From positions 124,001-188,000 of the forward strand of contig NZ_VJXX01000002.1 of assembly GCF_009377195.2 (NCBI RefSeq): a stretch of 64,000 bases of DNA. Reading direction: 5' to 3'. The first letter of the stretch is position 1, and each line of letters begins with the position of its first letter. This stretch comes from Arthrobacter bussei. Its GTDB lineage: Bacteria > Actinomycetota > Actinomycetes > Actinomycetales > Micrococcaceae. A program made the translations under genes and the position numbers. The notes beneath the pieces were generated by a model. It made no database searches. It was not told the DNA's origin and was given only the letters and a program-made list of their open reading frames with translations. This document shows, in pieces, positions 25,564-35,699 of this stretch.

Positions 25564-26331
25564 TCAGAACAGGGGCCAGGGCACAGCGGGCATCCCGCCG
25601 CGGGGCCCGGGGAACCGCGCGGCGGATCGCAGCCGGGTGCAACGGGCCGCGAGGGCCACGAGTTCGTCGGGCGTGATGAGGGCCGCGAGGGCGCGGCCCA
25701 GTTCGCCATCGAGCGCTTCGCCGACACGGGCGACGCCGTCGAGTTCGTCGGCGGTCAGCGGATCCCCCACCCAGCCCCACAGGACGGTGCGGAGCTTGTG
25801 CTCGGTATGGAAGGTCAGTCCGTGGTCCACGCCGTGCCGGTGCCCATCGGCCATCGCGAGGATGTGGTCCCCTTTGCGGTCGGCGTTGTTGACGACGACG
25901 TCGAACACCGCCATGCGCCGCAACGCCGTCGTGTCCTCGTGGATGAGCGCGACGGTCCGGCCGGTCTCGTCCTGACCTTCGAGGACGTGCTTCCAGCCGG
26001 TGTCGGGAACCTCGTCGACTCCGACGAGGTCGACGGCATCCTGCTCCGGATCGGCGTCCTGCCACAGCTGCACCATGCCGTCGCCCAACGGTCCGGCGCG
26101 CAGCCAGGTCCGCGGGACGACGTTCCAGCCGAACGCCTCGGAGACCAGGAATGCGGCCACCTCGCGGTGCGCGAGGCTGCCGTCGGGGAAGTCCCAAAGC
26201 GGATTCTCCCCCGCAATCGGCTTGTAGACGACCACCGCACCGTCGACGCTGCCGAGGAACGTCGCATTGGACGCCGTCCTGATGCGGCCGGTGAGCGTCA
26301 GTTCGGCGCCCACGAGGTCGGGTGCCGGCAT
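25564..26331 (-). CDS. SCO1664-family protein (PI3/4-kinase-like fold)
   Basis: The 255-residue product matches the actinobacterial SCO1664 family: GRIRTASNATFLGSVDGAVVVYKP (a Lys-bearing phosphate-binding sheet), REVAAFLVSEAFGWNVVPRTW, then FDVVVNNADRKGDHIL and VDHGLTFHTEHKLRTVLWGW, which resemble the catalytic loop (DRKxxH) and metal-binding DHG of phosphatidylinositol 3/4-kinase-like enzymes. The substrate is not known. Its ATG shares one base with the stop of the DUF3090 gene, and the pair together with the phosphomutase-like gene is a conserved actinobacterial trio. Confidence 0.88.
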   Translation of the reverse strand: MPAPDLVGAELTLTGRIRTASNATFLGSVDGAVVVYKPIAGENPLWDFPDGSLAHREVAAFLVSEAFGWNVVPRTWLRAGPLGDGMVQLWQDADPEQDAVDLVGVDEVPDTGWKHVLEGQDETGRTVALIHEDTTALRRMAVFDVVVNNADRKGDHILAMADGHRHGVDHGLTFHTEHKLRTVLWGWVGDPLTADELDGVARVGEALDGELGRALAALITPDELVALAARCTRLRSAARFPGPRGGMPAVPWPLF

Positions 26332-26885
26332 CAGGCCTCGGGCATGGCGCAGGTGTGCCCGTCGGCATCGATCGGCTGGCCGCAGATCACGCAGATCGGA
26401 CGGCCGGCACCGACGACCTCCCTGGTCCGCTTGGCGAAGGCCCGTGCGGTGCCGACCGGCATCCGCACCAGCAGCATCTCGGACGCATCCGTCTCCTCGT
26501 CCTCGAGAGCATCGAGGTCGTCGTCGCTGTCGGCGTCGACGAGCGGGTAGGCCTCGACGACGATCTGCGCGGTGGTGGGATCCCACCCGAGGCTCATGGT
26601 CCCGGTACGGAACTGCTCCTGCACCGAGTCGAGCTGGTCGTTGTCCACGAGTTCGATCGGTGTGCCCGTGGGGACGCTGAAGGGGTTGCCCTCGAGGGTG
26701 ATGAGCTGGTCGAGGATCTCGTCGATCTTCTCGGCGAGTTGCGCCGACTGCTGCTTCTCCAGCGCGATGCTGACGATCTGCTTCCCGGTGCGCACCTGCA
26801 GGTAGAACGTGCGCTCCCCCGGTACTCCGATGGTGCCGACGACGACCCGGTCAGGCCAGGTGAACTCGTGAACGATGGTAGGCAT
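26331..26885 (-). CDS. DUF3090 family protein
   Basis: The 184-residue product begins IVHEFTWPDRVVVGTIGVPG and FYLQVRTGKQIVSIALEKQQ, the family signature, and ends with a small zinc-ribbon-like module PICVICGQPIDADGHTCAMP. An acidic stretch (DADSDDDLDALEDEETD) lies between. Function unknown; in mycobacteria the homologue (Rv2134c) sits in the same trio near mshC and uppP. TAAAAT six bases before the ATG suggests a leaderless mRNA whose promoter overlaps the stop of the upstream gene. Confidence 0.9.
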   Translation of the reverse strand: MPTIVHEFTWPDRVVVGTIGVPGERTFYLQVRTGKQIVSIALEKQQSAQLAEKIDEILDQLITLEGNPFSVPTGTPIELVDNDQLDSVQEQFRTGTMSLGWDPTTAQIVVEAYPLVDADSDDDLDALEDEETDASEMLLVRMPVGTARAFAKRTREVVGAGRPICVICGQPIDADGHTCAMPEA

Positions 26886-26894
26886 GATCCTATT

Positions 26895-27602
26895 TTAGGC
26901 GCTCGGGGACGGTGGTGACGGATGACCTGCGCCACCACCGACGGGCGCATCGGCTGCCGCCGCGGCGGCCTTCAGCCAGGACAGGTCGCCCGCATCGGAA
27001 TTGGTCAGATGCACCGTCGGGCGCATGCTGCCGTACTGCACGATCGACACCGAGGCGGGACCCACGGTGATGCGCTGGAACAGGTCGAGGTGCATCCCGT
27101 AGGCGTCGGCGAGGACGGACTTGATGATGTCCCCGTGGCTGACCGCCACCCAGACCGCGCCGGCACCGTGTTCCGCTTCGAAGGCCGCGTCCTGTCTCCG
27201 GATCGCCGCCACGGCCCGCGCCTGCATGCCGGCCATCGACTCCCCACCGGGGAAGATGACGGCGGAGGGCTGGGACTGCACTGTCGACCAGAGCCCTTCG
27301 GTCGCGAGATCCTTCAGGGACCGGCCCTGCCACCGGCCGTAGTCGCATTCCGTGAGATCGGCGTCGACGGGGGTCTGCGGGGTACCGGATTGGCGGTCGA
27401 GGATGAACTGCGCCGTCTCGCGGCACCGTTCGAGGGGACTCGACACCACCCCGACCAGGGGCACCACGGACAGCCGGTCCGCCGCCGCCGCCGCCTGCCC
27501 GCGCCCGGTCTCGTCGAGGCTGACGCCGGGGGTCCGGCCGGCGAGCAGGCCGGTGGCGTTCGCTGTGGTGCGTCCGTGCCGCACGAGGATGACTGTGGCC
27601 AT
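26895..27602 (-). CDS. Histidine-phosphatase family protein (MSMEG_4193-like putative phosphomutase)
   Basis: The 235-residue product has the phosphoglycerate-mutase/acid-phosphatase catalytic motif VILVRHGRTTANATG, SSPLERCRETAQFIL, CDYGRWQGRSLKDL and the second His in VAVSHGDIIKSVLADAYGMH. Proteins of this group are annotated as MSMEG_4193-type phosphomutases; most characterised relatives are phosphatases. It heads the trio with DUF3090 and SCO1664-like proteins. TAGGCT six bases before the ATG points to leaderless translation. The last ~25 residues are Ala/Gly/Ser/Pro-rich. Confidence 0.9.
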   Translation of the reverse strand: MATVILVRHGRTTANATGLLAGRTPGVSLDETGRGQAAAAADRLSVVPLVGVVSSPLERCRETAQFILDRQSGTPQTPVDADLTECDYGRWQGRSLKDLATEGLWSTVQSQPSAVIFPGGESMAGMQARAVAAIRRQDAAFEAEHGAGAVWVAVSHGDIIKSVLADAYGMHLDLFQRITVGPASVSIVQYGSMRPTVHLTNSDAGDLSWLKAAAAAADAPVGGGAGHPSPPSPSA

Positions 27603-27659
27603 GACCCCAGCCTAACCACCGGCACGACCGCGGTCGGACACAGCGGTCCGCCGGGCGGC

Positions 27660-30059
<2,400 letters not shown>

Positions 30060-30205
30060 GGTGTCCCCTCGAAGCTCCTGCTCGGCGGTCGGCACCGCCT
30101 GCCACCGCCCCGCGCGGTTCGGCTCGTCCGATTGTCCTGTGCCGCGGCGGAACCGGCAATGGCCTCGTGACCCGGAACTGTCCGCGATTGTGATTGGCTG
30201 AGGGA

Positions 30206-30871
30206 ATGAGCACCTCCGACCCCAGTCCCGATCCGGCGCCCTCCGGCGACGCCCTGACGGCGGCGGCGATGACCGAGCTGGTCGGGTCCGTCCTCGCGCA
30301 CGAGCTCCCGCCCATCGTCGTCGCCGGTCATCCGGTGCTGCGCCATCCCGCAGAGGAGGTCCAGGGCCGGCTCGACGACGAACTCCTCGGCCGGCTGATC
30401 GCCACCATGAGGAGGGTGATGCATGCCGCGCCGGGGGTGGGCCTCGCGGCGCCGCAGATCGGCATCCCCCTGCGCATCGCCGTGCTCGAGGATCGCGGCG
30501 TTCCCGACGAGGCCGTGGCTACGGCCCGCTCCCGCACGCCCCTTCCCTTCACCGTGATGATCGATCCGCGCTACACGGCGGTCGGCGACGCGATGGACAG
30601 CTTCTACGAGGGGTGTCTCTCCGTCCCCGGCTACCAGGCGGTCGTCGATCGCCACCACGCCGTGGAGGCGACCTACACGCGGCCGGACGGCACCCGCACC
30701 ACGGAGGTCTTCGAGGGCTGGCCGGCGCGGATCGTCCAGCACGAGACGGACCACCTGGACGGACGGCTCTACCTGGACCGGGCGCATGTGCGCTCGCTCT
30801 CGTCCGACCGGGAACACGCACGCTGGGCGCAGCCGACCGTCGAGGACGCGCGCCGCGGTCTGCGCTTCTGA
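30206..30871 (+). CDS. def: Peptide deformylase
   Basis: The 221-residue enzyme has the three deformylase motifs: GVGLAAPQIG, EGCLSVPGY with the metal-binding Cys, and QHETDHLDGRLY with the HExxH metal site and catalytic Glu. It removes the formyl group from nascent protein N-termini. The N-terminal ~45 residues are an extension seen in several actinobacterial paralogues. The ATG was chosen over an in-frame TTG 12 bases upstream. A perfect 20-bp palindrome after the stop likely ends both this and the convergent peptidase gene. Confidence 0.93.
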   Translation: MSTSDPSPDPAPSGDALTAAAMTELVGSVLAHELPPIVVAGHPVLRHPAEEVQGRLDDELLGRLIATMRRVMHAAPGVGLAAPQIGIPLRIAVLEDRGVPDEAVATARSRTPLPFTVMIDPRYTAVGDAMDSFYEGCLSVPGYQAVVDRHHAVEATYTRPDGTRTTEVFEGWPARIVQHETDHLDGRLYLDRAHVRSLSSDREHARWAQPTVEDARRGLRF

Positions 30872-30880
30872 CCACGGCGC

Positions 30881-30900
30881 GCCTCCTGCCGGCAGGAGGC
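30881..30900. terminator. 20-bp perfect palindrome between convergent genes
   Basis: GCCTCCTGCC followed at once by its exact complement lies in the 31-bp space between the deformylase and S9 peptidase stop codons, a natural bidirectional terminator position. No T-run follows. Confidence 0.6.
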
Positions 30901-30902
30901 CG

Positions 30903-32945
30903 CTACTGGACGGCGGTGTCCGAGGGGTTCGCCGCCGTCGGGAGGTAGCGCGCCCACCAGCGCAGGATGTGCTCGAACCGCTGCCTGCGGTGCCACGGGG
31001 ACCCGGAGCGTGAAAGTTCGTGCGTCTCGCCCGGGAAGACCAGCATCTCGGTCTCGACGCCCTGCTTCTTGAGGGCCGTGTAGTACCGCTGGGCCTGCTC
31101 GATGGGGCAGCGCAGGTCCTCCTCCGAGTGGATCACGAAGGCCGGTGTCCGCACCTCGCCGATCTTCGCGAAGGGGTTCTGTGTCTCGACGTGCGCAGGA
31201 TCCGTGCCGGTGTACTCCTCCGAGAAGAACCACCCGATGTCGGAGGAACCCACGAACGACGGCGGATCGAGGTAGCCGCGCTCCACGATCGCCGCCTGGA
31301 AACGGTGGTCGTGCGCGATGGTCCACGCCGTCAGGTAGCCGCCGTAGGAACCACCCATGACGCCCAGGCGCTCGCCGTCCATGGCGTCGAACTCGGCGAC
31401 GGCGCCGTCCAGGTACGCCAGCACGTCGTCGAGGTCCACCGTCCCCATGGCCTCCTTGATGACGCGCCCGTGGGCCTGGCCGTACCCGGCGGCACCGCGC
31501 GGATTGCACAGCAGCACGGCGTACCCCGCAGCGGCGTACACCTGGGCCTCGTCGAAGTACCCCCAGCCGTATTGCGCGAACGGCCCGCCGTGAATGACGA
31601 GGAGCACGGGGTGCGGGCCGTCCCCCTCGGGCAGCACCACCCATCCGTGGACGGGCGCCCCGTCCGGGGCGATGTAGGTGCGCTCCTGCGGTGCGCCGAC
31701 GCGGGTGTCCGCGCGGAGCCCCGCCGAGAAGTCGGTGAGCGTCCGGAGCCCTGCGCCCTCGACCACGGCGACGTCGCCGGAGGTGGTGGGATCCGTGTAG
31801 GACACGACGACGGCGTCACCCGCCGCGTCCGCCCCGGTCACGACGGTGGGGCCTGTGACGAGGGACTCGGTCTCCCCCGTGGCGGAGATCCTCAGCAGTT
31901 CGCCCGCGCCCCGGGTCCGGTTGAAGGCGAGAACCGCATCCCGCCCGGCGGCCACGAGGTCCTGCACGTCGCCGAAGTCGACCGTCTCGGGGTCGCTGAG
32001 CCGCCGGACGCCGGTCGGATCGTCGACATCAAGCACGTAGAGGGCGGTGTTCCGCGCCACGAAGTCGAGGCCCGACGGCGAGAGGTCCGAGGCCAGGAAG
32101 AAGATCGAGCCACCGTCCGCGCTGGGGCGCGGTGCTCCGCAGCCGAGCAGCGTGTCGCCGCCCAGGTTGGTGAGCTGCCGACGGTCGCCGCCGTCGAGCG
32201 CGATGGAGTGGATGTCGGAGACCAGCGTCGAATCGGCGTCGTCGCCCAGCGCTGCGGTGAAGAGGATCCGGTGTCCGTCGGCGGAGAAGACCGGTTCGAG
32301 GTGGTCCGCGTCCGCACCCGTCAGCTGCGTGGCCGCCGGCACCGCCCCCTGCTCCTCGAGGGCGCCCGGGCCCTCCACGGGCTTCTGCCCGAGCCGCCCC
32401 ACGGCCGTGACGTACGGCTCGTCGTCGAGGTCCGGGAGGGTGACGGAGAAGAGCTGCGACCGCTTGTCCGTCGTGTAGCCGAGGCCGTTCATCCGGTACT
32501 TGTACTGCGTCACGAGCCGTGGGTCCTCGAGGCCGGCGCCGATGCCGTCGACGGTCCCGTAGCGACCGTGCTCGGGGACGCGGGCGGCGAAGACGACGGT
32601 CGCCGAATCCGGGGAGATGTCGAACCGGCCGACGCCGAGCGGCTGGTCGGTCAGCTGGACGGGTTCCCCGCCGGTGGCACGCACGGCGAACAGCTGCGGT
32701 TTCCCGCCGGCCGACGCGCGCAGGAAGACGAGGACGGTCCCGTCCGGTGCGAAGCGGGGCGAGGTGTCGCGGAAGCCGCGCGTGAGCCGGCGACGTCCGC
32801 CGTCGAGCGTGATCTCCCACAGTTGGCCGACATAGCTGTCGGCGCGGAAGTCGGGGCGGGTGGCAGCGACGACCAGACGGGAGCCGTCCGGGTGGAGGGT
32901 CGGTGCGCCCGTGGTGGTCAGGAGTTCGATCTGGTCTGGTTTCAC
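30903..32945 (-). CDS. S9-family prolyl-oligopeptidase-like serine peptidase
   Basis: The ~680-residue protein has an N-terminal beta-propeller (repeated TolB-like blades such as GAPTLHPDGSRLVVAATRPD and VGRFDISPDSATVVFAARV) and a C-terminal alpha/beta-hydrolase with nucleophile Ser in MGGSYGGYLTAW, HGGPFAQYGWGYFDEAQ, and the catalytic His in FPGETHELSRSG. It cleaves short peptides or acyl-peptides. The start was set at GTG 32945 because a promoter ends seven bases before it; the frame is open to a TTG at 32981 that coincides with the -35 box. Confidence 0.88.
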   Translation of the reverse strand: MKPDQIELLTTTGAPTLHPDGSRLVVAATRPDFRADSYVGQLWEITLDGGRRRLTRGFRDTSPRFAPDGTVLVFLRASAGGKPQLFAVRATGGEPVQLTDQPLGVGRFDISPDSATVVFAARVPEHGRYGTVDGIGAGLEDPRLVTQYKYRMNGLGYTTDKRSQLFSVTLPDLDDEPYVTAVGRLGQKPVEGPGALEEQGAVPAATQLTGADADHLEPVFSADGHRILFTAALGDDADSTLVSDIHSIALDGGDRRQLTNLGGDTLLGCGAPRPSADGGSIFFLASDLSPSGLDFVARNTALYVLDVDDPTGVRRLSDPETVDFGDVQDLVAAGRDAVLAFNRTRGAGELLRISATGETESLVTGPTVVTGADAAGDAVVVSYTDPTTSGDVAVVEGAGLRTLTDFSAGLRADTRVGAPQERTYIAPDGAPVHGWVVLPEGDGPHPVLLVIHGGPFAQYGWGYFDEAQVYAAAGYAVLLCNPRGAAGYGQAHGRVIKEAMGTVDLDDVLAYLDGAVAEFDAMDGERLGVMGGSYGGYLTAWTIAHDHRFQAAIVERGYLDPPSFVGSSDIGWFFSEEYTGTDPAHVETQNPFAKIGEVRTPAFVIHSEEDLRCPIEQAQRYYTALKKQGVETEMLVFPGETHELSRSGSPWHRRQRFEHILRWWARYLPTAANPSDTAVQ

Positions 32946-32951
32946 CCTCCC

Positions 32952-32981
32952 GATCAGACCCGAAATAGTGGCCTGAGTCAA
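32952..32981 (-). promoter_or_regulatory. Promoter for a leaderless S9 peptidase mRNA
   Basis: On the minus strand TTGACT (32981-32976), 17 bases, TCTGAT (32958-32953) and seven bases lead to GTG 32945. The spacing is right for transcription starting at the start codon, and it argues that the in-frame TTG inside the -35 is not the translation start. Confidence 0.55.
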
Positions 32982-33025
32982 CGGTGGGCGGGGGGAAGAT
33001 CGGCGGGGATCCCTAGGATGGGACG

Positions 33026-33883
33026 ATGCCCGCGCTGCCCCACGACGTCCTCACCTGTCCCGTCTGCTCGTCCGCGCTTGCCCCGGACGGCCGGGCGCTG
33101 GTGTGCGCTCGGGGGCACCGGTTCGATGCGGCCCGCCAGGGCTACGTGAACCTCCTGACCGGCAAGGGCTCGCCGTTCGAGGGCGACACCCCGGAGATGG
33201 TCGACGCCAGGGAGGCTTTCCTCGGCTCCGGGCACTACGCGCCGCTCAGGGATGCGGTGATCGCCGCGAGCCTCCGCCATGCTGCGCGGGGCGGGATCGC
33301 GCTGGACGCCGGGGCGGGGACGGGATACTACCTCCAGGGCGTGTCGGAGGCCCTGCCGTCCCACGTCCCGATCGCTCTCGATGTCTCCAAGGCCGCGCTC
33401 CGGCGTGCCGCCCGCCGCCTGCCGCACGGTATCAGCCTCGTCTGGGACGTGTGGCGGCGGCTCCCGCTGGCCGACGCCTCGGTGGACGTCCTGCTCAACG
33501 TCTTCGCCCCGCGCAACGCCGCCGAGTTCGTGCGGGTGCTCGCTCCGAACGGATGTCTCGTGGTCGTCACCCCGCGGCCCGGGCACCTCGCCGGGCTCGA
33601 CGCCGTCGGGCCCCTCCTCTCGGTACCGCCGCAGAAGGCCGACGATGTCGCCGCCTCCTTCGCCGGGGTCCTCGCCGAAGCCGAGCGGACGGACATCGAC
33701 TACACGATGGTTCTCCCCCGGGACCTCGCACGATCGGCGCTGGTGATGGGACCCGCGGCGCGGCATGCGGACCGGCGCGTCCCCGGGGCCACCGGAGGAG
33801 CCACCGCCGATCGGGGGCTCGACCCCGGATCGCTGGACGTCGATGCGCGCTTCACGCTGCAGGTCCTGACCCGACCGGTGTAG
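33026..33883 (+). CDS. RlmA-like 23S rRNA (guanine-N1) methyltransferase
   Basis: The 285-residue product carries the N-terminal zinc module of RlmA (CPVCSSAL, CARGHRFDAARQGYVNLL), GDTPEMVDAREAFLGSGHYAPLRD, and a SAM-binding domain with ALDAGAGTGYYLQG and VLLNVFAPRNAAEFVRVLAPNG. RlmA(I) and RlmA(II/TlrB) methylate G745/G748 of 23S rRNA; the latter gives resistance to some macrolides in producers. Which guanine is modified here is unknown. TAGGAT lies six bases before the ATG, so the mRNA is probably leaderless. Confidence 0.88.
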   Translation: MPALPHDVLTCPVCSSALAPDGRALVCARGHRFDAARQGYVNLLTGKGSPFEGDTPEMVDAREAFLGSGHYAPLRDAVIAASLRHAARGGIALDAGAGTGYYLQGVSEALPSHVPIALDVSKAALRRAARRLPHGISLVWDVWRRLPLADASVDVLLNVFAPRNAAEFVRVLAPNGCLVVVTPRPGHLAGLDAVGPLLSVPPQKADDVAASFAGVLAEAERTDIDYTMVLPRDLARSALVMGPAARHADRRVPGATGGATADRGLDPGSLDVDARFTLQVLTRPV

Positions 33884-33966
33884 CTCCGCGCCCCCGGCGA
33901 CGATCCGGCCGCCGCAGGGGTCCGCTGCCCACCCTGTACACTTAGGTGTTTACCCGGGCCGGCGCA

Positions 33967-33992
33967 GGAACATCCGCGCGCCCGCCGGTGTT
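33967..33992 (+). promoter_or_regulatory. SigR/SigH-type promoter candidate for rbpA
   Basis: GGAAC (33967-33971), 18 bases, GTT (33990-33992) fits the disulfide-stress sigma factor consensus GGAAT-N16-18-GTT. In Streptomyces rbpA is a SigR target, which supports the reading. The predicted start lies about 95 bases before the rbpA ATG. An extended TGTACACT element near 33936-33943 may be a second, housekeeping promoter. Confidence 0.45.
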
Positions 33993-34092
33993 ATACACAT
34001 GACTTCCCCCGCACCGGCAGGTGGTGGGTGGCACGGCACGCAAGCGGTAACGATCCCCGTCCTGCGGGGATCACGGTGACAAGGAGAACGAC

Positions 34093-34440
34093 ATGAGCGA
34101 TCGCAGCCTGCGGGGTATGCGCCTCGGAGCACAATCGATGGAGACGGAGTCCGGCGTCGAGCCCGCTCCCCGCCAGCGGGTCGAGTACCGCTGCGAGGAC
34201 GGCGAGCGGGTCTTCGTGACCTTCTCGTCCGAAGCCGACATCCCGGCGACCTGGGTCTCCAAGACCGGCAAGGAAGCCCTCCTGGTGGACGGCGAGAAGC
34301 CGGACACGTCGAACGACAAGCCGGTGCGTACGCACTGGGACATGCTGCTGGAGCGCCGCTCGGTGGAGGAACTCGAGCAGATCCTCCAGGACCGGCTCAC
34401 CATCCTGCGTGAGCGCCGCGGAGAGCGCCGCTCCGCCTAG
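34093..34440 (+). CDS. rbpA: RNA polymerase-binding protein RbpA
   Basis: The 115-residue product matches RbpA throughout: N-terminal SDRSLRGMRLGAQSMETE, core RVEYRCEDGERVFVTFSSEADIP with a lone zinc-type cysteine, ATWVSKTGKEALLVDGEKP, basic linker, and the sigma-interacting domain PVRTHWDMLLERRSVEELEQ. RbpA binds principal sigma factor and promoter DNA and stabilises open complexes. The ATG follows AAGGAG. It is convergent with the mannosyltransferase gene, the same pairing as Rv2050-Rv2051c. Confidence 0.97.
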   Translation: MSDRSLRGMRLGAQSMETESGVEPAPRQRVEYRCEDGERVFVTFSSEADIPATWVSKTGKEALLVDGEKPDTSNDKPVRTHWDMLLERRSVEELEQILQDRLTILRERRGERRSA

Positions 34441-34445
34441 GACGG

Positions 34446-34508
34446 GGGCCTGCAGATGCAGGCCCTGTCGCACAGATGAGAAGGCACCCGCCGTTCGGCG
34501 GGTGCCTT
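34446..34508. terminator. Two tandem hairpins between rbpA and the mannosyltransferase gene
   Basis: GGGCCTGCA-GA-TGCAGGCCC (34446-34465) and a 13-bp-stem hairpin AAGGCACCCGCCG...CGGCGGGTGCCTT (34481-34508) lie between two convergent genes. The second ends AA...TT and should work in both directions. Confidence 0.75.
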
Positions 34509-34546
34509 CAGTGCGTCGGGCCCGGGGTGGACTCGTCGACGGATGC

Positions 34547-35290
34547 TCAGGAGCGGCCGGTCAGGGTGTTCCAGCGCGCCGCAAGGCCCCATCGGGTGAC
34601 GTTGGCGATGGCTTCGAGCACGATGTTGCCGCTCATCTTCGAGTCGCCGAGTTCCCGCTCGACGAACGTGATGGGGACCTCGACGATCGTCATCCCGAGG
34701 CGCGCGACGCGGAACGTCATGTCCACCTGGAAGCCGTAACCGACCGACTCCACGGCGGAGAGGTCCAGTGTCTCGAGGGTGGAGCGGCGGAAGGCCCGGA
34801 ATCCGGCGGTGATGTCATGGACCGGCAAGCCCAGCATGAGCCGCGAGTAGGTGCTTCCCGCGCGGGAGAGCAGCTTGCGGTGGAGGGGCCAGTTGACCAC
34901 GCTGCCGCCGGTCACCCAGCGGCTGCCGATCACGAGATCGGCGCGATCGACCGCGTCCAGGAGTCCCTGCAGCTGTTCCGGGCGATGCGACCCGTCCGCA
35001 TCCATCTCCACCAGGACGTCGTAGTCCCGCGCGAGGCCCCAGCGGAACCCGGCGATGTACGCAGCACCCAGACCCTCCTTGCCGGTCCGGTGCAGCACGT
35101 GCACCTGGTCGTCCTCGGCAGCGGCGCGGTCGGCGAGCTCCCCTGTCCCGTCGGGGCTGTTGTCGTCCACGATCAGGACGTCGGAGGCCGGGACCGCCGC
35201 GCGGAGCCGGGCGAGGGTCAGCGGGAGGGACTCGATCTCGTTGTAGGTGGGGATGATCGTGACGACTCGCACGCAGGTGGGCCTTTCCAT
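34547..35290 (-). CDS. ppm1: Polyprenol-phosphate mannose synthase (GT2)
   Basis: The 247-residue product is a GT-A glycosyltransferase: IIPTYNEIESLPLTL, VDDNSPDGTGELAD, GKEGLGAAYIAGFRWGLA, EMDADGSHRPEQL (DxD-type metal site), IGSRWVTGGSVVNWP, HDITAGFRAFRR and TFVERELGDSKMS. This is the dolichyl/polyprenyl-phosphate mannose synthase family; it makes the lipid-linked mannose donor for lipoglycans and protein mannosylation at the membrane. There is no fused acyltransferase domain, unlike M. tuberculosis Ppm1. The start at MERPTCVRVV is weakly supported; GTG at VRVV is an alternative. Confidence 0.9.
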   Translation of the reverse strand: MERPTCVRVVTIIPTYNEIESLPLTLARLRAAVPASDVLIVDDNSPDGTGELADRAAAEDDQVHVLHRTGKEGLGAAYIAGFRWGLARDYDVLVEMDADGSHRPEQLQGLLDAVDRADLVIGSRWVTGGSVVNWPLHRKLLSRAGSTYSRLMLGLPVHDITAGFRAFRRSTLETLDLSAVESVGYGFQVDMTFRVARLGMTIVEVPITFVERELGDSKMSGNIVLEAIANVTRWGLAARWNTLTGRS

Positions 35291-35340
35291 CGAGGATGCG
35301 CATCGCGCGGGGACTGCTCCGCACGCAGAGCCAGTCAGCA

Positions 35341-35611
35341 AGTATAGGCGACCGGAATCAGGCGTCGGAGATCCGGTACCACTCCTCGGGCAGGCCCACG
35401 CGTCTTCGTACCGGTCCCGGCACGCGTGCCGACATCGTTTTCTACTGACGTGTGAACCTGCCCTTGTGAGTGCCGGCTCCAGCCGAAGGGGCAACACGCG
35501 CCATGGAAGAAGGCCGATGCGTTGCGCTCGTGGAGACCAGCCAGGTTTCCTCCCGCAGGAGTTCCTCTAACCCGTAGGGCAAAAGCTTACGTGCTGTGGA
35601 GGAGGTGTCAA
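35341..35611 (-). promoter_or_regulatory. Leader region of the mannose synthase gene with two promoter candidates
   Basis: On the minus strand TTGACA (35611-35606), 16 bases, TAAGCT (35589-35584) is a near-consensus promoter giving a ~290-nt leader, and TATACT (35346-35341) is a closer -10 giving a ~45-nt leader. The rest of the 35291-35699 gap has no gene I can support. Confidence 0.5.
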
Positions 35612-35699
35612 CAGCCCGCTGACCTGCGGAAACGTCTTTCGGCGCAGGTCAGGCGGGGGTGATTCCCCGGCCGGGGAACGACGTCGGACGATGTGCGGA

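Noticed and set aside
32946..32981. TTG start for the S9 peptidase
   Set aside because: The TTG is part of a TTGACT -35 box whose -10 lies seven bases before GTG 32945.
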